A stretch of DNA of 56,186 nucleotides from CAYLVJ01 sp964615425 (GTDB taxonomy: Bacteria; Patescibacteriota; Minisyncoccia; Minisyncoccales; CAYTKG01). Position 1 is the stretch's first letter. Each line of letters starts with the position of its first letter. Under the pieces are notes generated by a model. It saw nothing but the letters and a program-made list of their open reading frames with translations. It had not been told where the DNA came from and did no database searches. A program made the position numbers and the translations under genes. The stretch is from NCBI GenBank assembly GCA_964615425.1, contig CAZTOB010000001.1, positions 1 to 56,186 on the forward strand, read 5' to 3'. Positions 29,543 through 38,661 of the stretch are shown here, in pieces.

Positions 29543-30319
29543 ATGTTGGATTTTTTCTTAGTTTTTGTTTTTGGTCTCTGTATTGGTTCTTTTTTGAACG
29601 TGGTTATTTACCGGTTAAAAACAGAAGAATCTGTTCTTTTGACACGTTCTCACTGCCCTCACTGTGGCCATGAGCTTTCTTTTTGGGACTTGATACCTCT
29701 TTTCAGTTTTTTGTTTTTAAAAGGAAGATGTCGTTATTGCAAAAAGAAGATTTCATGGCGCTATCCTTTGGTGGAATTTACTTCAGGGGTTCTTTTGCTG
29801 CTTGTTTTCTTGTTCTTTTATCCGAACCTTGTTTCTTTTTTTTATTATTCTTTTTTAGTTTTTTCTCTTTTGGTTATTTTTGTCTATGACCTGCGTCATT
29901 TTCTCATTCCAGATAAAGTTTTACTGCCGGCTGTTTTTATTGTTTTTCTTTTTCATGCCCTTCAGTTTTTAAGAGGAGCCAGTGAAATGGAGGATCTTTT
30001 TACCTTTTTACTTTCGGGACTTGGTGCGTCATTTTTTTTCTTTTCCTTTTATTTTTTCTCCAAGGGAAAAGCGATGGGGTTCGGGGACGTGAAGCTTGCC
30101 TTTCTTCTCGGCTTGTTTTTAGGGTGGCCTTTGATCGTGCCGGCTCTTTTTCTTACTTTTATTCTCGGTGGGATAGTTGCGGGTTTTTTACTTTTTTTTA
30201 CCGAGAAAGGATGGAAAAGCAAAGTCCCTTTCGGCCCCTTTTTAGCTGTTGGAGGGGTTTTAAGTCTTTTCTGGGGGGAATTTTTAATTCATCTTTACCT
30301 TAATTTAGTTCTTTTTTAA
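29543..30319 (+). CDS. pilD: prepilin leader peptidase / N-methyltransferase PilD
   Basis: 258-residue multi-pass membrane enzyme that removes prepilin leaders and methylates the new N-terminus. N-terminal CIGSFLNVVIYRL, the zinc cysteines CPHC (about 39-42) and CRYC (about 64-67), and the two catalytic aspartates: FVYDLRHFLIPD (about residue 116) and GFGDVKLAF (about 181). Seven to eight hydrophobic helices. All functional residues are present, so it should process both the major and the minor pilins around it. Own promoter; the following minor pilin gene also has one. Confidence 0.94.
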   Translation: MLDFFLVFVFGLCIGSFLNVVIYRLKTEESVLLTRSHCPHCGHELSFWDLIPLFSFLFLKGRCRYCKKKISWRYPLVEFTSGVLLLLVFLFFYPNLVSFFYYSFLVFSLLVIFVYDLRHFLIPDKVLLPAVFIVFLFHALQFLRGASEMEDLFTFLLSGLGASFFFFSFYFFSKGKAMGFGDVKLAFLLGLFLGWPLIVPALFLTFILGGIVAGFLLFFTEKGWKSKVPFGPFLAVGGVLSLFWGEFLIHLYLNLVLF

Positions 30320-30327
30320 GCTTGTGG

Positions 30328-30333
30328 TATAAT
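30328..30333 (+). promoter_or_regulatory. -10 TATAAT of minor-pilin unit
   Basis: TATAAT, 6 nt before the ATG at 30340; no Shine-Dalgarno. This decides the start: a TTG/ATG further upstream would lie inside the promoter. Confidence 0.6.
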
Positions 30334-30339
30334 TTATTA

Positions 30340-30867
30340 ATGCCAATTTTAAAGAATAAAAAGGGGTTTACCTTGATGGAGCTTATGGTTTCTTTCGGAG
30401 TAGTTGCGCTTTTAGCCGGAGTAGTTTTAGCTCGCTACAGGGTTTTAAGCACTCGTTTTAATATAGTAAATGAATCTCATAATACGGTGCAGAACTTGCG
30501 AACAGTGCAAGAACATTCTATTTCCGGCAAAGAGATAGAAGGATTTCTTCCTGATAGTTTCGGGCTTTATCTTGACAGCTCAAACGCGGGTCTTTACCTT
30601 CTTTATGCTGATCAGAATAATAATCAGCGCTATGACGTAGGAGAAGAAATGAGAGAAGTTGAATTGGAAAAGAATTTTTATTTTGACTTAGATGGGGCAA
30701 GCGAAGTTGATATTAATTTTGAGGGTCCGAGCCCTGTCACCACTATCTGGGTTGACGATTCTTTAAAAGAGTCAACAGAGCTTTATATTACTTCTTTAAA
30801 AGGATCTCCGCCCGATCAAAAGATACGAGTTAACAAAGGAGGGTTAATTTACACTGATGAAAGATAA
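30340..30867 (+). CDS. minor pilin, GspH/FimT-like
   Basis: 175 residues from the ATG at 30340 (MPILKNKKG). The leader is cut before FTLMELMVSFGVVALLAGVVLARYRVL, a class III signal with Glu5. The C-terminal domain is beta-rich (LYITSLKGSPPDQKIRVNKGGLIYT), as in GspH/FimT, which initiate pilus assembly or sit at the tip. A calcium-like DQNNNQRYDVGEE stretch (about 90-102) resembles an EF-hand-type loop. The stop overlaps the next gene by 11 nt. First of four minor-pilin-type genes in one unit. Confidence 0.82.
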   Translation: MPILKNKKGFTLMELMVSFGVVALLAGVVLARYRVLSTRFNIVNESHNTVQNLRTVQEHSISGKEIEGFLPDSFGLYLDSSNAGLYLLYADQNNNQRYDVGEEMREVELEKNFYFDLDGASEVDINFEGPSPVTTIWVDDSLKESTELYITSLKGSPPDQKIRVNKGGLIYTDER

Positions 30868-31366
30868 AGGATTTACAATTTTAGAGCTTATCGTTGGTAT
30901 TTTTATTCTAGTAGTTGGTGTGGTTGGTTCGGCCAATATAATTACGGATTTACTTAGATACACTCGCTTTACCGCTGACAAAGCTACCGCTTCCTATTTA
31001 ACTCAGGAAGGATTGGAAATAGCGCGTAATATCAGAGACAGCAACTGGATCCAGGATGAAGATTGGGACGCGGGCTTATGCGGAAGCAATAATTGTGAGA
31101 TAAACCACACTTATTCGTGCTATGGGAGCATTTGGGATGACGAGTCTTTAACTTGCGGGAGCGGGTCAAATGGAGAAGTAATTTATGAAAACAGCGGATT
31201 TTATGATCACAACAGCGTGGGGGATGCAACTATTTTTTCCAGGTTGGTAAAGATAGAAAAGATTTCTCAAGAAAAGATTGAAGTGTGTTCTAAAACAAGC
31301 TGGGATGGTCATAAGATGGAGGCTTGTACCTGGTTATATAATTGGCACGTACCGGAAGAATCATGA
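30857..31366 (+). CDS. minor pilin, PilV/GspI-like
   Basis: 169 residues. A short leader MKDKG precedes FTILELIVGIFILVVGVVGSANIITDLLRYTR. The ASYLTQEGLEIARNIRDSNW stretch (about 45-64) is the conserved helix end seen in PilV/GspI-type minor pilins of CPR bacteria. The exposed part has several cysteine pairs. Overlaps both neighbours, so it belongs to the minor-pilin operon. Function as priming-complex or tip component is inferred from the family. Confidence 0.8.
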   Translation: MKDKGFTILELIVGIFILVVGVVGSANIITDLLRYTRFTADKATASYLTQEGLEIARNIRDSNWIQDEDWDAGLCGSNNCEINHTYSCYGSIWDDESLTCGSGSNGEVIYENSGFYDHNSVGDATIFSRLVKIEKISQEKIEVCSKTSWDGHKMEACTWLYNWHVPEES

Positions 31367-31959
31367 TAAACAAAAAAAACAAAGGGTTTACTATTATAGA
31401 GCTTATTATGGGAATCACCATCTTCCTTTTAGTTCTGGGAGGGTTAATTGGTGTTTTTGTTTATAGTCTTCGTCTACAAAGGAAAATTTTAAAAAAGCAG
31501 CAGGTTTTAGCAGAAGTAGCTCTTTTTGACATGGAGTTCATGACTAAAAACTTGAGAATGGCTAAAAGACAAGAAAGCGAGACATGTCTTTCCCCGGATA
31601 TTTTTTATGAAAGTATAGACGGAGGAGAAGGGATTAAGTTTTTAAATAAGCTTCAGGAAGAAGGAGACACTGCTCCTTGCCAAAGCTTCTTTTTAGCGGA
31701 GGAAGGCGGAAGGGGGGTTTTAAAATACTGTATGGATGAGACTTGCATTAATGATGGCGGAAGTTCCGCTTATTCACTTACTTCACCGAACATTGATGTT
31801 CAAAGCCTTGATTTTTTAATTCAAGGTCAGGGAACAGATGACAAGTTGCAGCCTAAGGTTACAATTGCGATTAAATTTACCCACAAGGATTTTGACGAGG
31901 TTATTTCTTTACAAACCACTGTTTCGCAAAGAAATTTGGATATAGATACCAGTCCTTAA
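31363..31959 (+). CDS. minor pilin, PilW/GspJ-like
   Basis: 198 residues from the ATG at 31363, which overlaps the upstream stop (ATGA). Leader MINKKNKG then FTIIELIMGITIFLLVLGGLIGVFVYSLRLQRK. The downstream domain has LQKEEGDTAPCQSF-type and CMDETC cysteines and ends with a beta-rich region (VTIAIKFTHKDFDEVISLQTTVSQRNLD), a typical close for PilW/GspJ-like subunits. Placed between PilV-like and PilX-like genes, as in many minor-pilin operons. Confidence 0.8.
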   Translation: MINKKNKGFTIIELIMGITIFLLVLGGLIGVFVYSLRLQRKILKKQQVLAEVALFDMEFMTKNLRMAKRQESETCLSPDIFYESIDGGEGIKFLNKLQEEGDTAPCQSFFLAEEGGRGVLKYCMDETCINDGGSSAYSLTSPNIDVQSLDFLIQGQGTDDKLQPKVTIAIKFTHKDFDEVISLQTTVSQRNLDIDTSP

Positions 31960-31969
31960 GTTAACAATA

Positions 31970-32374
31970 ATGAACAACTCTCATCAAAAAGGAATTTCAA
32001 TTTATATCGTTCTCGTTCTTCTTTTTGTTCTGTTCGGTTTGACGATGGGGCTTAGTGTCTTGATTTTGGGACAGTTGAAGATTTTAAGCAGTATGGGTGA
32101 TTCCATCGTAGCTTATTATGCCGGTGAAGCAGGCATTGAAGAAATGATTTATCGAACAAAAACCCAAAATGAATTTACTTCGCCTTTGTCTAGCAATTTA
32201 GGTAACAATTCTTCTTTTGAAGTGAGCATGTACTGTGCAGAAGGGGTTGGTGAGTGTGTTGATAATTGTTCAGGAAGCCCATGCACGACTCCTTCCTGGT
32301 GTGATATTCGTTTTTGTCCGATTTCGAAAGGAACTTTTCAGGATACAAACCGGGCGGTGCGGGTGAAATACTAA
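31970..32374 (+). CDS. minor pilin assembly protein, PilX-like
   Basis: 134 residues. The N-terminus KGISIYIVLVLLFVLFGLTMGLSVLILGQ is a hydrophobic helix lacking the Glu5 of true pilins, as in PilX/GspK-type proteins. AYYAGEAGIEEMIYRT (about 47-62) matches the PilX motif. Six cysteines follow in the exposed part. This is shorter than usual PilX. The stop is followed by TAAAATG into ligA, so the pilus unit runs on into a housekeeping gene. Confidence 0.78.
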   Translation: MNNSHQKGISIYIVLVLLFVLFGLTMGLSVLILGQLKILSSMGDSIVAYYAGEAGIEEMIYRTKTQNEFTSPLSSNLGNNSSFEVSMYCAEGVGECVDNCSGSPCTTPSWCDIRFCPISKGTFQDTNRAVRVKY

Positions 32375-32375
32375 A

Positions 32376-34415
32376 ATGAACAAAAAAGAAGCAAAAAAGA
32401 GGATAGAAAGTTTGAAAAAAACTATCCGCCACCACCGGTATTTATATCACGTATTGGATAAGGAAGAAATTTCCGAAGAAGCATTAGACTCCTTGAAAAA
32501 GGAGTTGTTTGATTTGGAGCAAAAATACCCGGACCTCATTACTTCTGATTCGCCGACCCAAAGAGTCAGCGGAGAACCTCTTGAAAAGTTTGAAAAGTTT
32601 GAACATCCTTTTCCTATGCTTTCCATGAATGACGCTTTTTCTCGTGACGATATGGAAAGTTGGCAGGAAAGAAATGAAAAGCTTTTGACATCTGAGAAGA
32701 AAAAAAGATTGACATATTTTTGCGAACTCAAGTTTGATGGGTTGGCTATAGAGTTGATTTATAAAAACGGTGTTTTAAAAACAGCTTCCACACGAGGAGA
32801 CGGTAAGGTGGGAGAAGATGTTACAGCCAACATTAAAACTGTTAAAACTATCCCTTTTAAGCTTCGACCTTTGGAAAAGGTAAAAAACGAGGTGGGGCTT
32901 TCTTTCGATATTAAAAAAGCCTATTCGGAAATTGTTATCAGGGGAGAAGTCCTGATAAAAAAGAAAAATTTTGAAAAAATTAATAAAAAAAGAAAAAAGA
33001 GAGGAGAAGATGAGTACGCCAATCCGCGTAATTTAGCGGCTGGAACGGTGAGGCAGTTGGATCCCAAGGTGGTTGCGGAAAGAAATCTTGATTTTTTTGC
33101 TTATGAAATAACGAGTAATTTGGGGCAGAGTTTTCACCGAGAGGAGCACGAGGCTCTTGAGGCCCTCGGTTTTAAAACCAGCCAGGAAGAAAAGGTTTGT
33201 AGAAACTTGGATGAAGTTTTTGAATTTTTTGAGGAAATAAAAGAAAAGAGAGATGAATTTTCTTATGAGATAGACGGTGTAGTGGTTTCTGTTAACGAGA
33301 AAGATATTTTTGAAAAGTTAGGGGCGGTGGGGAAGGGACCAAGAGGTATTATAGCTCTTAAGTTTCCCCTGAAAAAAGCAACAACCAAAGTAAGAGATAT
33401 AAATGTACAAGTGGGAAGGACCGGCGTTTTAACTCCGGTTGCCGTCTTGGAGCCGGTTGAAGTGGGGGGGGTTACAATTACCCGCGCTACTTTACATAAT
33501 GAGGAAGAAGTTGAAAGGTTGGGTGTTAAAATAGGGGACACGGTAGTAGTGGGCCGGGCGGGAGATGTTATTCCCCGGGTTGTCAAGGTTTTACCTAAGA
33601 TGAGATCCGGGAACGAGAAAGAGTTTAAAATGCCGGATGAATGTCCCGTCTGCGGGGAGAAAGTTGTAAAACCTGCCGGGGAAGTGATAAAAAGATGTCC
33701 TAATCCTGATTGTCCTGCTAAAAAAAGAAAAAACTTTTATCATTTTGTAGGCAAAGGGGCTTTTGATATTGAAGGGCTGGGACCTAAAATCGTTGATAAG
33801 CTTTTAGATACTGGATTGGTTCAAGATCCGGCTGATCTTTTTGATCTTAAAAAAGGCGATCTTTTGGCTTTAGAAAACTTTAAAGAAAAAGCGAGCGAAA
33901 ACTTAAAAGAAGCAATCGAAGCTTCAAAAAGAATTTCTCTTCCCCGTTTCCTTTATGCTTTGAGCATAAGAAATGTCGGGGAGGAAACCGCCTTTTTATT
34001 AGCCAGAGAGTTTGAGAGTTTAGAGAAGATAAAAAAAGCTTCCAGGGAGAAACTAGAGGAAGTCTCCGATGTCGGACCGGAAGTAGCAGGATCCATTAAA
34101 AAATGGTTCAATAAAAAAGAAAACATTGATTTTTTAAAAAAGCTGCAAAAAAAAGGGGTGATCATTGAAGAATTTGAAGGCGAGGGTCCACTTGCGGGCA
34201 AGAAATTTGTTTTTACAGGCGGACTTGAATCTTTTTCCCGCGAGGAGGTAAAGAAAAAAGTGAGAAGTTTGGGAGGCCTTGTTTCTTCTTCTGTTTCAAA
34301 AGATATTGATTATCTGGTGGTTGGGAAAAATCCTGGCAGTAAACTGGATAAAGCTCGAAAAATAGGGATTGATGTTTTAAAAGAGGAAAGCTTTTTAAAT
34401 CTTTTAAAACAATGA
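32376..34415 (+). CDS. ligA: NAD-dependent DNA ligase LigA
   Basis: 679 residues, normal length. Adenylation domain with the nucleotidyl Lys119 in ELKFDGLAIEL, upstream YPDLITSDSPTQRVSGEPLEKF, TRGDGKVGEDVTANI, and YANPRNLAAGTVRQLDP. An OB-fold follows, then the four-cysteine zinc finger (CPVCGEKV...CPNPDCP), helix-hairpin-helix repeats (IEGLGPKIVDKLLDTGLV, VGPEVAGSI), and a BRCT domain (GKKFVFTGGLESFSREEVKKKVRSLGG). It seals nicks in replication and repair. Directly downstream of the minor pilins and overlapping rodA by 4 nt. Confidence 0.97.
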   Translation: MNKKEAKKRIESLKKTIRHHRYLYHVLDKEEISEEALDSLKKELFDLEQKYPDLITSDSPTQRVSGEPLEKFEKFEHPFPMLSMNDAFSRDDMESWQERNEKLLTSEKKKRLTYFCELKFDGLAIELIYKNGVLKTASTRGDGKVGEDVTANIKTVKTIPFKLRPLEKVKNEVGLSFDIKKAYSEIVIRGEVLIKKKNFEKINKKRKKRGEDEYANPRNLAAGTVRQLDPKVVAERNLDFFAYEITSNLGQSFHREEHEALEALGFKTSQEEKVCRNLDEVFEFFEEIKEKRDEFSYEIDGVVVSVNEKDIFEKLGAVGKGPRGIIALKFPLKKATTKVRDINVQVGRTGVLTPVAVLEPVEVGGVTITRATLHNEEEVERLGVKIGDTVVVGRAGDVIPRVVKVLPKMRSGNEKEFKMPDECPVCGEKVVKPAGEVIKRCPNPDCPAKKRKNFYHFVGKGAFDIEGLGPKIVDKLLDTGLVQDPADLFDLKKGDLLALENFKEKASENLKEAIEASKRISLPRFLYALSIRNVGEETAFLLAREFESLEKIKKASREKLEEVSDVGPEVAGSIKKWFNKKENIDFLKKLQKKGVIIEEFEGEGPLAGKKFVFTGGLESFSREEVKKKVRSLGGLVSSSVSKDIDYLVVGKNPGSKLDKARKIGIDVLKEESFLNLLKQ

Positions 34416-35512
34416 AAACAACCAAAAAAAACTTGGGGAAAATAGATTGGGTGCTTGTCTTTACTGCTCTTTTTTTATCTTCTTTTGGAGCCTTGTCTAT
34501 TTACAGTTCTTCCTTTTTTCGGGATAATTTTTTAAACTTTAGAAAACAAGTGGTTTTTATTGCCTTGGGGCTTGTTTTGATGTTTTTGGTTAGTTTTTGC
34601 GACTGGCGGATGTTTAAGGATCAGTCTTATGTTCTTTTGGGGATTTGGCTTGTTTTGGTCTTAAGCTTGTTTTTTCTTTTTATTCTTGGGCAAAAAACCA
34701 AGGGGGTAAAAGGATGGTATCGTTTCGGTGCTATTTCTTTTGATCCTGTTCCTTTTATGGAAATATCTCTTATTCTCGTTTTAGCTAAATATTTTTCAGA
34801 GAGACACGTTGATCTTTATAATTTTAAACACATAATAATCTCCGGGGTTTACGCTTTTCTTCCCTTCCTGTTTGTTTTTTTTCAGCCGGATTTGGGCTCG
34901 GCGGTTTCTTTCGGGGTGATTTGGATTGGAATCCTTGTGGCCTCCGGTATTAAAATTAAGGATTTTCTATTTCTAATGGTTGTCTTTTTAATAATTTCTG
35001 TTTTAGCATGGTCTTTTCTTTTAAAACCCTACCAAAAAGAAAGAGTTTTTAATTTTCTTTTTCCGGAAGAGGATGTTTTGGGAGGAGGATGGAGCCAGAT
35101 GCAGTCTAAGATAGCGATCAGCACCGGAGGGTTGTGGGGAAAAGGTTTTAAACAGGGTGAACAGGTTCAAAGGGGATTTTTAACCCTCCCTCAGACTGAT
35201 TTTATCTTTGCTTCCATTGCTCACGAATTCGGACTGATGGGCGTAACTTTTCTTTTGGCTTTGGTTTTGATTTTATGTTGGAGAATTGTTAAGGTATGTT
35301 ACGAGTCCCGTGGAAACTTTCCCCGACTTTTTGCTTTGGGATTGGCTATTTCCCTCTTTTTTCAAGCCTTTGTTCATGTCGGAATGAATCTTGGAATTCT
35401 ACCTATTGTAGGCCTTCCCTTCCCTTTGGTTAGTTATGGAGGAAGCGGGATCATTGCTAAGTTCTTAGGACTCGGTATTTTACAAAGTTTGGTAACTCAT
35501 CCGGAAAAATGA
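34412..35512 (+). CDS. rodA: SEDS peptidoglycan polymerase RodA/FtsW family
   Basis: 366 residues with ten membrane helices. SEDS features: SIYSSSF near the start, GVKGWYRFGAISFDPVPFMEISLILVLAKY (the family's G.RRWI..g...QPSE.aK segment, here with PVPFME), FFQPDLGSA, the catalytic Asp in QPDLGSA (about residue 155), LPQTDFIFASIAHEFGL, and PLVSYGGSGIIA. It polymerises glycan strands from lipid II with a partner transpeptidase. RodA rather than FtsW is inferred from length and from SYGGSG with no division genes around; this is not certain. Confidence 0.88.
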   Translation: MKTTKKNLGKIDWVLVFTALFLSSFGALSIYSSSFFRDNFLNFRKQVVFIALGLVLMFLVSFCDWRMFKDQSYVLLGIWLVLVLSLFFLFILGQKTKGVKGWYRFGAISFDPVPFMEISLILVLAKYFSERHVDLYNFKHIIISGVYAFLPFLFVFFQPDLGSAVSFGVIWIGILVASGIKIKDFLFLMVVFLIISVLAWSFLLKPYQKERVFNFLFPEEDVLGGGWSQMQSKIAISTGGLWGKGFKQGEQVQRGFLTLPQTDFIFASIAHEFGLMGVTFLLALVLILCWRIVKVCYESRGNFPRLFALGLAISLFFQAFVHVGMNLGILPIVGLPFPLVSYGGSGIIAKFLGLGILQSLVTHPEK

Positions 35513-36522
35513 AAAAGATGTTGACATTTGTCATTTCTTTGCTTTTGGGCCTTGTTTTTGTTTTTGGTCTTTTCAGGTATTTTGTAGCCTGGCAGGAACT
35601 TGAAGAAAGTATCTCTTCTTTTTCCTTTTGGAAATGGACTCTGGTTTTAGCAACCTCCTTTTTATGCCTTTTGTCTGCTTCCTTGAAGTGGCGGGCGATC
35701 CTTAAAAGCTTTGGTTCAACCGCTTCTTTTAGGACTATTTTTGAGGCCCATTTCTCTGCTTTTGCGATTACCTACCTTATCCCCCCCGCTATTTTTTGGG
35801 CTGATTTTTTTAGAGCCAGGGCGGTGGAGGATGAAATATCATTGACCAAAAGGATCGCCTCTGTTTTTTCAGATAGGATTTTGACTACTTTTTTTGATCT
35901 TCTCCTTATTTGTCTCGGCTCGTTTTTGTTTTTTAAGGAAGCGGACGGTTTTTTTGGTAGGTTCACTCATATATATCTCGGCTTTTTATTCTTTTCCGCT
36001 TTTATAGTTTTCTTCGTCTTAATCTTTCTTCTTTATTCTAATCTTCTGCAGAAAATGGGCATATTGAAGCTTTTTTTGAATTCTTTTTCAAAAGAGAATG
36101 ATATCGGAGGGAAGGTTAAAAAAGAAATAATGAAATTTTTTAAAAACAGGGAGGGTGGGTTGAAAAAGGTACTTCTTCTGGGGCTTCTGCGCAGTTCTTT
36201 AATGGTTTTTCAGTGTTTTTTAATTGTTACTTTTTTGGGAAACCAGGTGGGTGTTTTGGAAAGTTTAGCCATTTTTGGCCCTACCACCGCTTCTTTGGAA
36301 ACCCCCATTTCGGCGGATTTGGGAAGTCACGATTTAACTTCCGCTTTGGTTTTTAAAGGGGTCGGCTTAACCAAAGGCAGTGGAGCGGCTTATGCTTTTA
36401 TCTTCCGAGGAGCGAACTTAACCCTTGTTTGTTTGGGATCTTTTTTTCTTCTTAAGATCGGCCTTCGTTCTTTCCGAAAAAGGATAGTTTCCAAGGCAAA
36501 GAAAGTATTTAATAATTTGTAA
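35509..36522 (+). CDS. flippase-like membrane protein (LPG synthase TM / UPF0104 type)
   Basis: 337 residues with about eight membrane helices. Signature stretches are SASLKWRAILKSFGS and a FEAHFSAFAITYLIPPAIFWADFFRARAVE block, where most relatives read NNLLPxRxGExxRxy. A conserved SVFSDRILTTFFDLLLICLG (VxxxRxxDxxxl) segment is followed by a C-terminal region equivalent to PxxPGGxGxxE, here TPISADLGSHDLTSALVFKGVGLTKGSGAAYAFIFR. These proteins (UPF0104, AglD/MprF-TM-like) are thought to move lipid-linked substrates. Next to rodA, a lipid-linked envelope precursor is plausible. The family is clear, the substrate unknown. Confidence 0.75.
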   Translation: MKKMLTFVISLLLGLVFVFGLFRYFVAWQELEESISSFSFWKWTLVLATSFLCLLSASLKWRAILKSFGSTASFRTIFEAHFSAFAITYLIPPAIFWADFFRARAVEDEISLTKRIASVFSDRILTTFFDLLLICLGSFLFFKEADGFFGRFTHIYLGFLFFSAFIVFFVLIFLLYSNLLQKMGILKLFLNSFSKENDIGGKVKKEIMKFFKNREGGLKKVLLLGLLRSSLMVFQCFLIVTFLGNQVGVLESLAIFGPTTASLETPISADLGSHDLTSALVFKGVGLTKGSGAAYAFIFRGANLTLVCLGSFFLLKIGLRSFRKRIVSKAKKVFNNL

Positions 36523-36523
36523 A

Positions 36524-38266
36524 ATGTCGAACCTACGTCTTTCAAAAATTTTTAAGGAAATAGCAGATTTCCTTGAAGCGGAGGAAGTGGATTTTAAACC
36601 CCGGGCTTACAGGAGAGCGGCTCGCAGCATTAAGGATTTAGACGTAGAAGTTGAAAAGATTTACGAAGAAAAGGGAAAAGAAGGTCTTAAGAAAATACCG
36701 GACATAGGGGAAAGTATCGCTCAAAAAATTGTTGAGTTCTTGGAAACTGGGGAGGTTGAATATTTAAAAAGTTTAAGAAAAAAAGCCCCCTTTAAAGTGG
36801 AAGAGTTGACCAGAGTGGAAGGCTTGGGACCCAAGAGTGCTAAAAAGCTTTTTAAGAAGCTTGAGATTAGAAACCTCAAAGACCTCAAAAGAGCCGTTAA
36901 AAAAGGAAAGGTAGCTGAGCTTGAAGGGTTTGGAAAAAAAAGCCAAGAAAATATTGCTCAAGCCATTGAGTTTCTTGAGCATTCTACGGGTCGTTTTCTT
37001 TTGGGTGAGGTGTTGCCGCAGGTAGATAGGTTAAAGGAAGAGCTATCTCACCTGGGTCAAATCTCAAAAATGGAGGTAGCCGGTTCGGTAAGAAGGATGA
37101 AAAAAACTATTGGTGACGTGGATCTTTTGGTTACGGTTCAAGGGGGAAAGAAAAGTAGAAAAGCGCAAGAAGTGATGGAATTTTTTACTAATATGCCGGG
37201 AGTAATTAAAGTTTGGAGCAGGGGGCCCACACGCTCTTCGGTTCGGCTTCAAGAGGGAATCAATGTGGACTTGAGAATTGTTTCACCTTCTTCGTTCGGA
37301 TCCGCTCTTCAATATTTCACCGGGTCTAAGGAGCACAACATCGTGGTTCGTGGAGTGGCAAAAAATAAAGGAATGAAACTAAATGAATATGGTCTTTTCA
37401 AAAATGAAAAAAAAGTTGCCGGCAAAGATGAAAAAGAAATTTATAAAAAGCTAGGAATGCCCTACATCCCTCCCGAGATTAGAGAAAACAGAGGAGAGGT
37501 CCAGGCGGGGCTTAAAAATAATTTACCGAATTTAGTGAAAGAGCAGGACCTAAAAGGTGATCTTCATATGCATTCCGACTGGAACGGCGGAAAACATTCT
37601 ATCTCCGAAATGACAAAGGTCTTAAAATCGATGGGCTACAAATACGGAGGCATCTCGGATCATACTAAGTTTTTAAAGGTTGAAAACGGATTAGACGAGG
37701 AAAAACTTTTAAAGCAAAAAAAAGAGATAAAAAGGATCAACCGCAGGCTGAAAGAAGCGGATTTTGTTTTACTTCAAGGGTGTGAGGCTAATATTTTAAA
37801 AGACGGATCTTTAGATATGGGAAAAGAAATTCTTTCCAAGATGGATTATGTAATTGCGGGGGTTCATTCTCATTTTCACATGGGAAAAGAAGAAATTACG
37901 AATCGTTTGATTAAGGCTGTTCAAAATCCTCAAGTCAATATTATTTCACATCCTACGGGTCGCATCTTAAAAAGAAGAAAGGAATTTGATATTGATTGGG
38001 ATAGATTTTTGAAGGCAGTTCGAACAAACAAAGTTGCCCTGGAGATAAACTCCAGCGTGGCAAGACTTGACTTAGACGGGGAAATGGTGAAAAAAGTTAA
38101 AGAAGCAGGGGTGAAAATGGTTATTGGGTCTGATTCGCATGCCAAGACTTATCTTTCCGGGATACGTCTTGGGGTGGGGCAGGCAAGAAGAGGATGGGCG
38201 GAGAAAAAAGACATCATTAACTCTTGGGAGTTGGAAGATCTTCTGAGTTTTTTTTCAAAATCTTGA
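36524..38266 (+). CDS. polX: DNA polymerase/3'-5' exonuclease PolX
   Basis: 580 residues, normal for bacterial PolX. Helix-hairpin-helix N-terminal domain (RLSKIFKEIADFLEAEEVDFKPRAYRRAARSI, IPDIGESIAQKIVEF, VEGLGPKSAKKLF) and the polymerase palm with GSVRRMKKTIGDVDLLVTV. The metal aspartates are in GDVDLL and VDLRIVSPSSFGSALQYFTGSKEHN. The C-terminal PHP exonuclease has HMHSDWNGG, GISDHTKFL, GCEANI, GVHSHFHM, HPTGR and GSDSHA. All metal ligands appear intact, so both gap-filling and nuclease activities are expected. Last gene of the ligA-rodA unit, ended by a bidirectional terminator. Confidence 0.95.
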   Translation: MSNLRLSKIFKEIADFLEAEEVDFKPRAYRRAARSIKDLDVEVEKIYEEKGKEGLKKIPDIGESIAQKIVEFLETGEVEYLKSLRKKAPFKVEELTRVEGLGPKSAKKLFKKLEIRNLKDLKRAVKKGKVAELEGFGKKSQENIAQAIEFLEHSTGRFLLGEVLPQVDRLKEELSHLGQISKMEVAGSVRRMKKTIGDVDLLVTVQGGKKSRKAQEVMEFFTNMPGVIKVWSRGPTRSSVRLQEGINVDLRIVSPSSFGSALQYFTGSKEHNIVVRGVAKNKGMKLNEYGLFKNEKKVAGKDEKEIYKKLGMPYIPPEIRENRGEVQAGLKNNLPNLVKEQDLKGDLHMHSDWNGGKHSISEMTKVLKSMGYKYGGISDHTKFLKVENGLDEEKLLKQKKEIKRINRRLKEADFVLLQGCEANILKDGSLDMGKEILSKMDYVIAGVHSHFHMGKEEITNRLIKAVQNPQVNIISHPTGRILKRRKEFDIDWDRFLKAVRTNKVALEINSSVARLDLDGEMVKKVKEAGVKMVIGSDSHAKTYLSGIRLGVGQARRGWAEKKDIINSWELEDLLSFFSKS

Positions 38267-38270
38267 AAAT

Positions 38271-38295
38271 AAAAAAACCACCGACGGTGGTTTTT
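38271..38295. terminator. bidirectional terminator polX / rplT
   Basis: Hairpin AACCACC/GGTGGTT with a GAC-type loop, A-tract upstream and T-tract downstream. It serves polX (plus) and rplT (minus). Confidence 0.85.
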
Positions 38296-38309
38296 AGTTT
38301 TTATTCCTT

Positions 38310-38660
38310 TTATTTCTCTTTTACTTCGCTGACGATTTCTTTAAAAACGCCGGGTTTTTGAACTGCAAGTTCGGAAAGAACCTTACGGTTGAGCTCTATC
38401 CCTTCTTTTTTTAAAAGGTGGATAAAACGTGAGTAGGTTAATCCCATTTTCCGCACGGCGGCGTTTATTCTCATCTGCCATAATCTTCTGAAAAACCTTT
38501 TTCTTGTTTTTCTGTCTCTGTAAGCGTAAGTTAGAGCTTTAAGCCGGGCTTGCTTGGCGGCCCTGTATTTTCTGCTTCTTTGCCACTTATAACCTTTAGC
38601 CTCTTTTATGAGGCCTTTTTTTCTTTTTCTTCTGGCTGAGCTTTGAGTAGAACGTGGCAT
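38310..38660 (-). CDS. rplT: 50S ribosomal protein L20
   Basis: 116 residues of the early-assembly 23S rRNA binder. RKKGLIKEAKGYKWQRSRKYRAAKQARLKALTYAYRDRKTRKRFFRRLWQMRINAAVRKMGLTYSRFIHLLKKEGIELNRKVLSELAV is the full conserved L20 core. It follows rpmI with a single-base gap in the order infC-rpmI-rplT, the classical operon. L20 represses this operon in other bacteria; no such leader structure can be recognised here, and in this genome the upstream neighbour is tmRNA. Confidence 0.97.
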   Translation of the reverse strand: MPRSTQSSARRKRKKGLIKEAKGYKWQRSRKYRAAKQARLKALTYAYRDRKTRKRFFRRLWQMRINAAVRKMGLTYSRFIHLLKKEGIELNRKVLSELAVQKPGVFKEIVSEVKEK

Positions 38661-38661
38661 A

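Noticed and set aside
30322..30339. Earlier start for the GspH-like minor pilin (MWYNLL...)
   Set aside because: It would lie inside the promoter; TATAAT at 30328-30333 and the short leader KNKKG favour the ATG at 30340.
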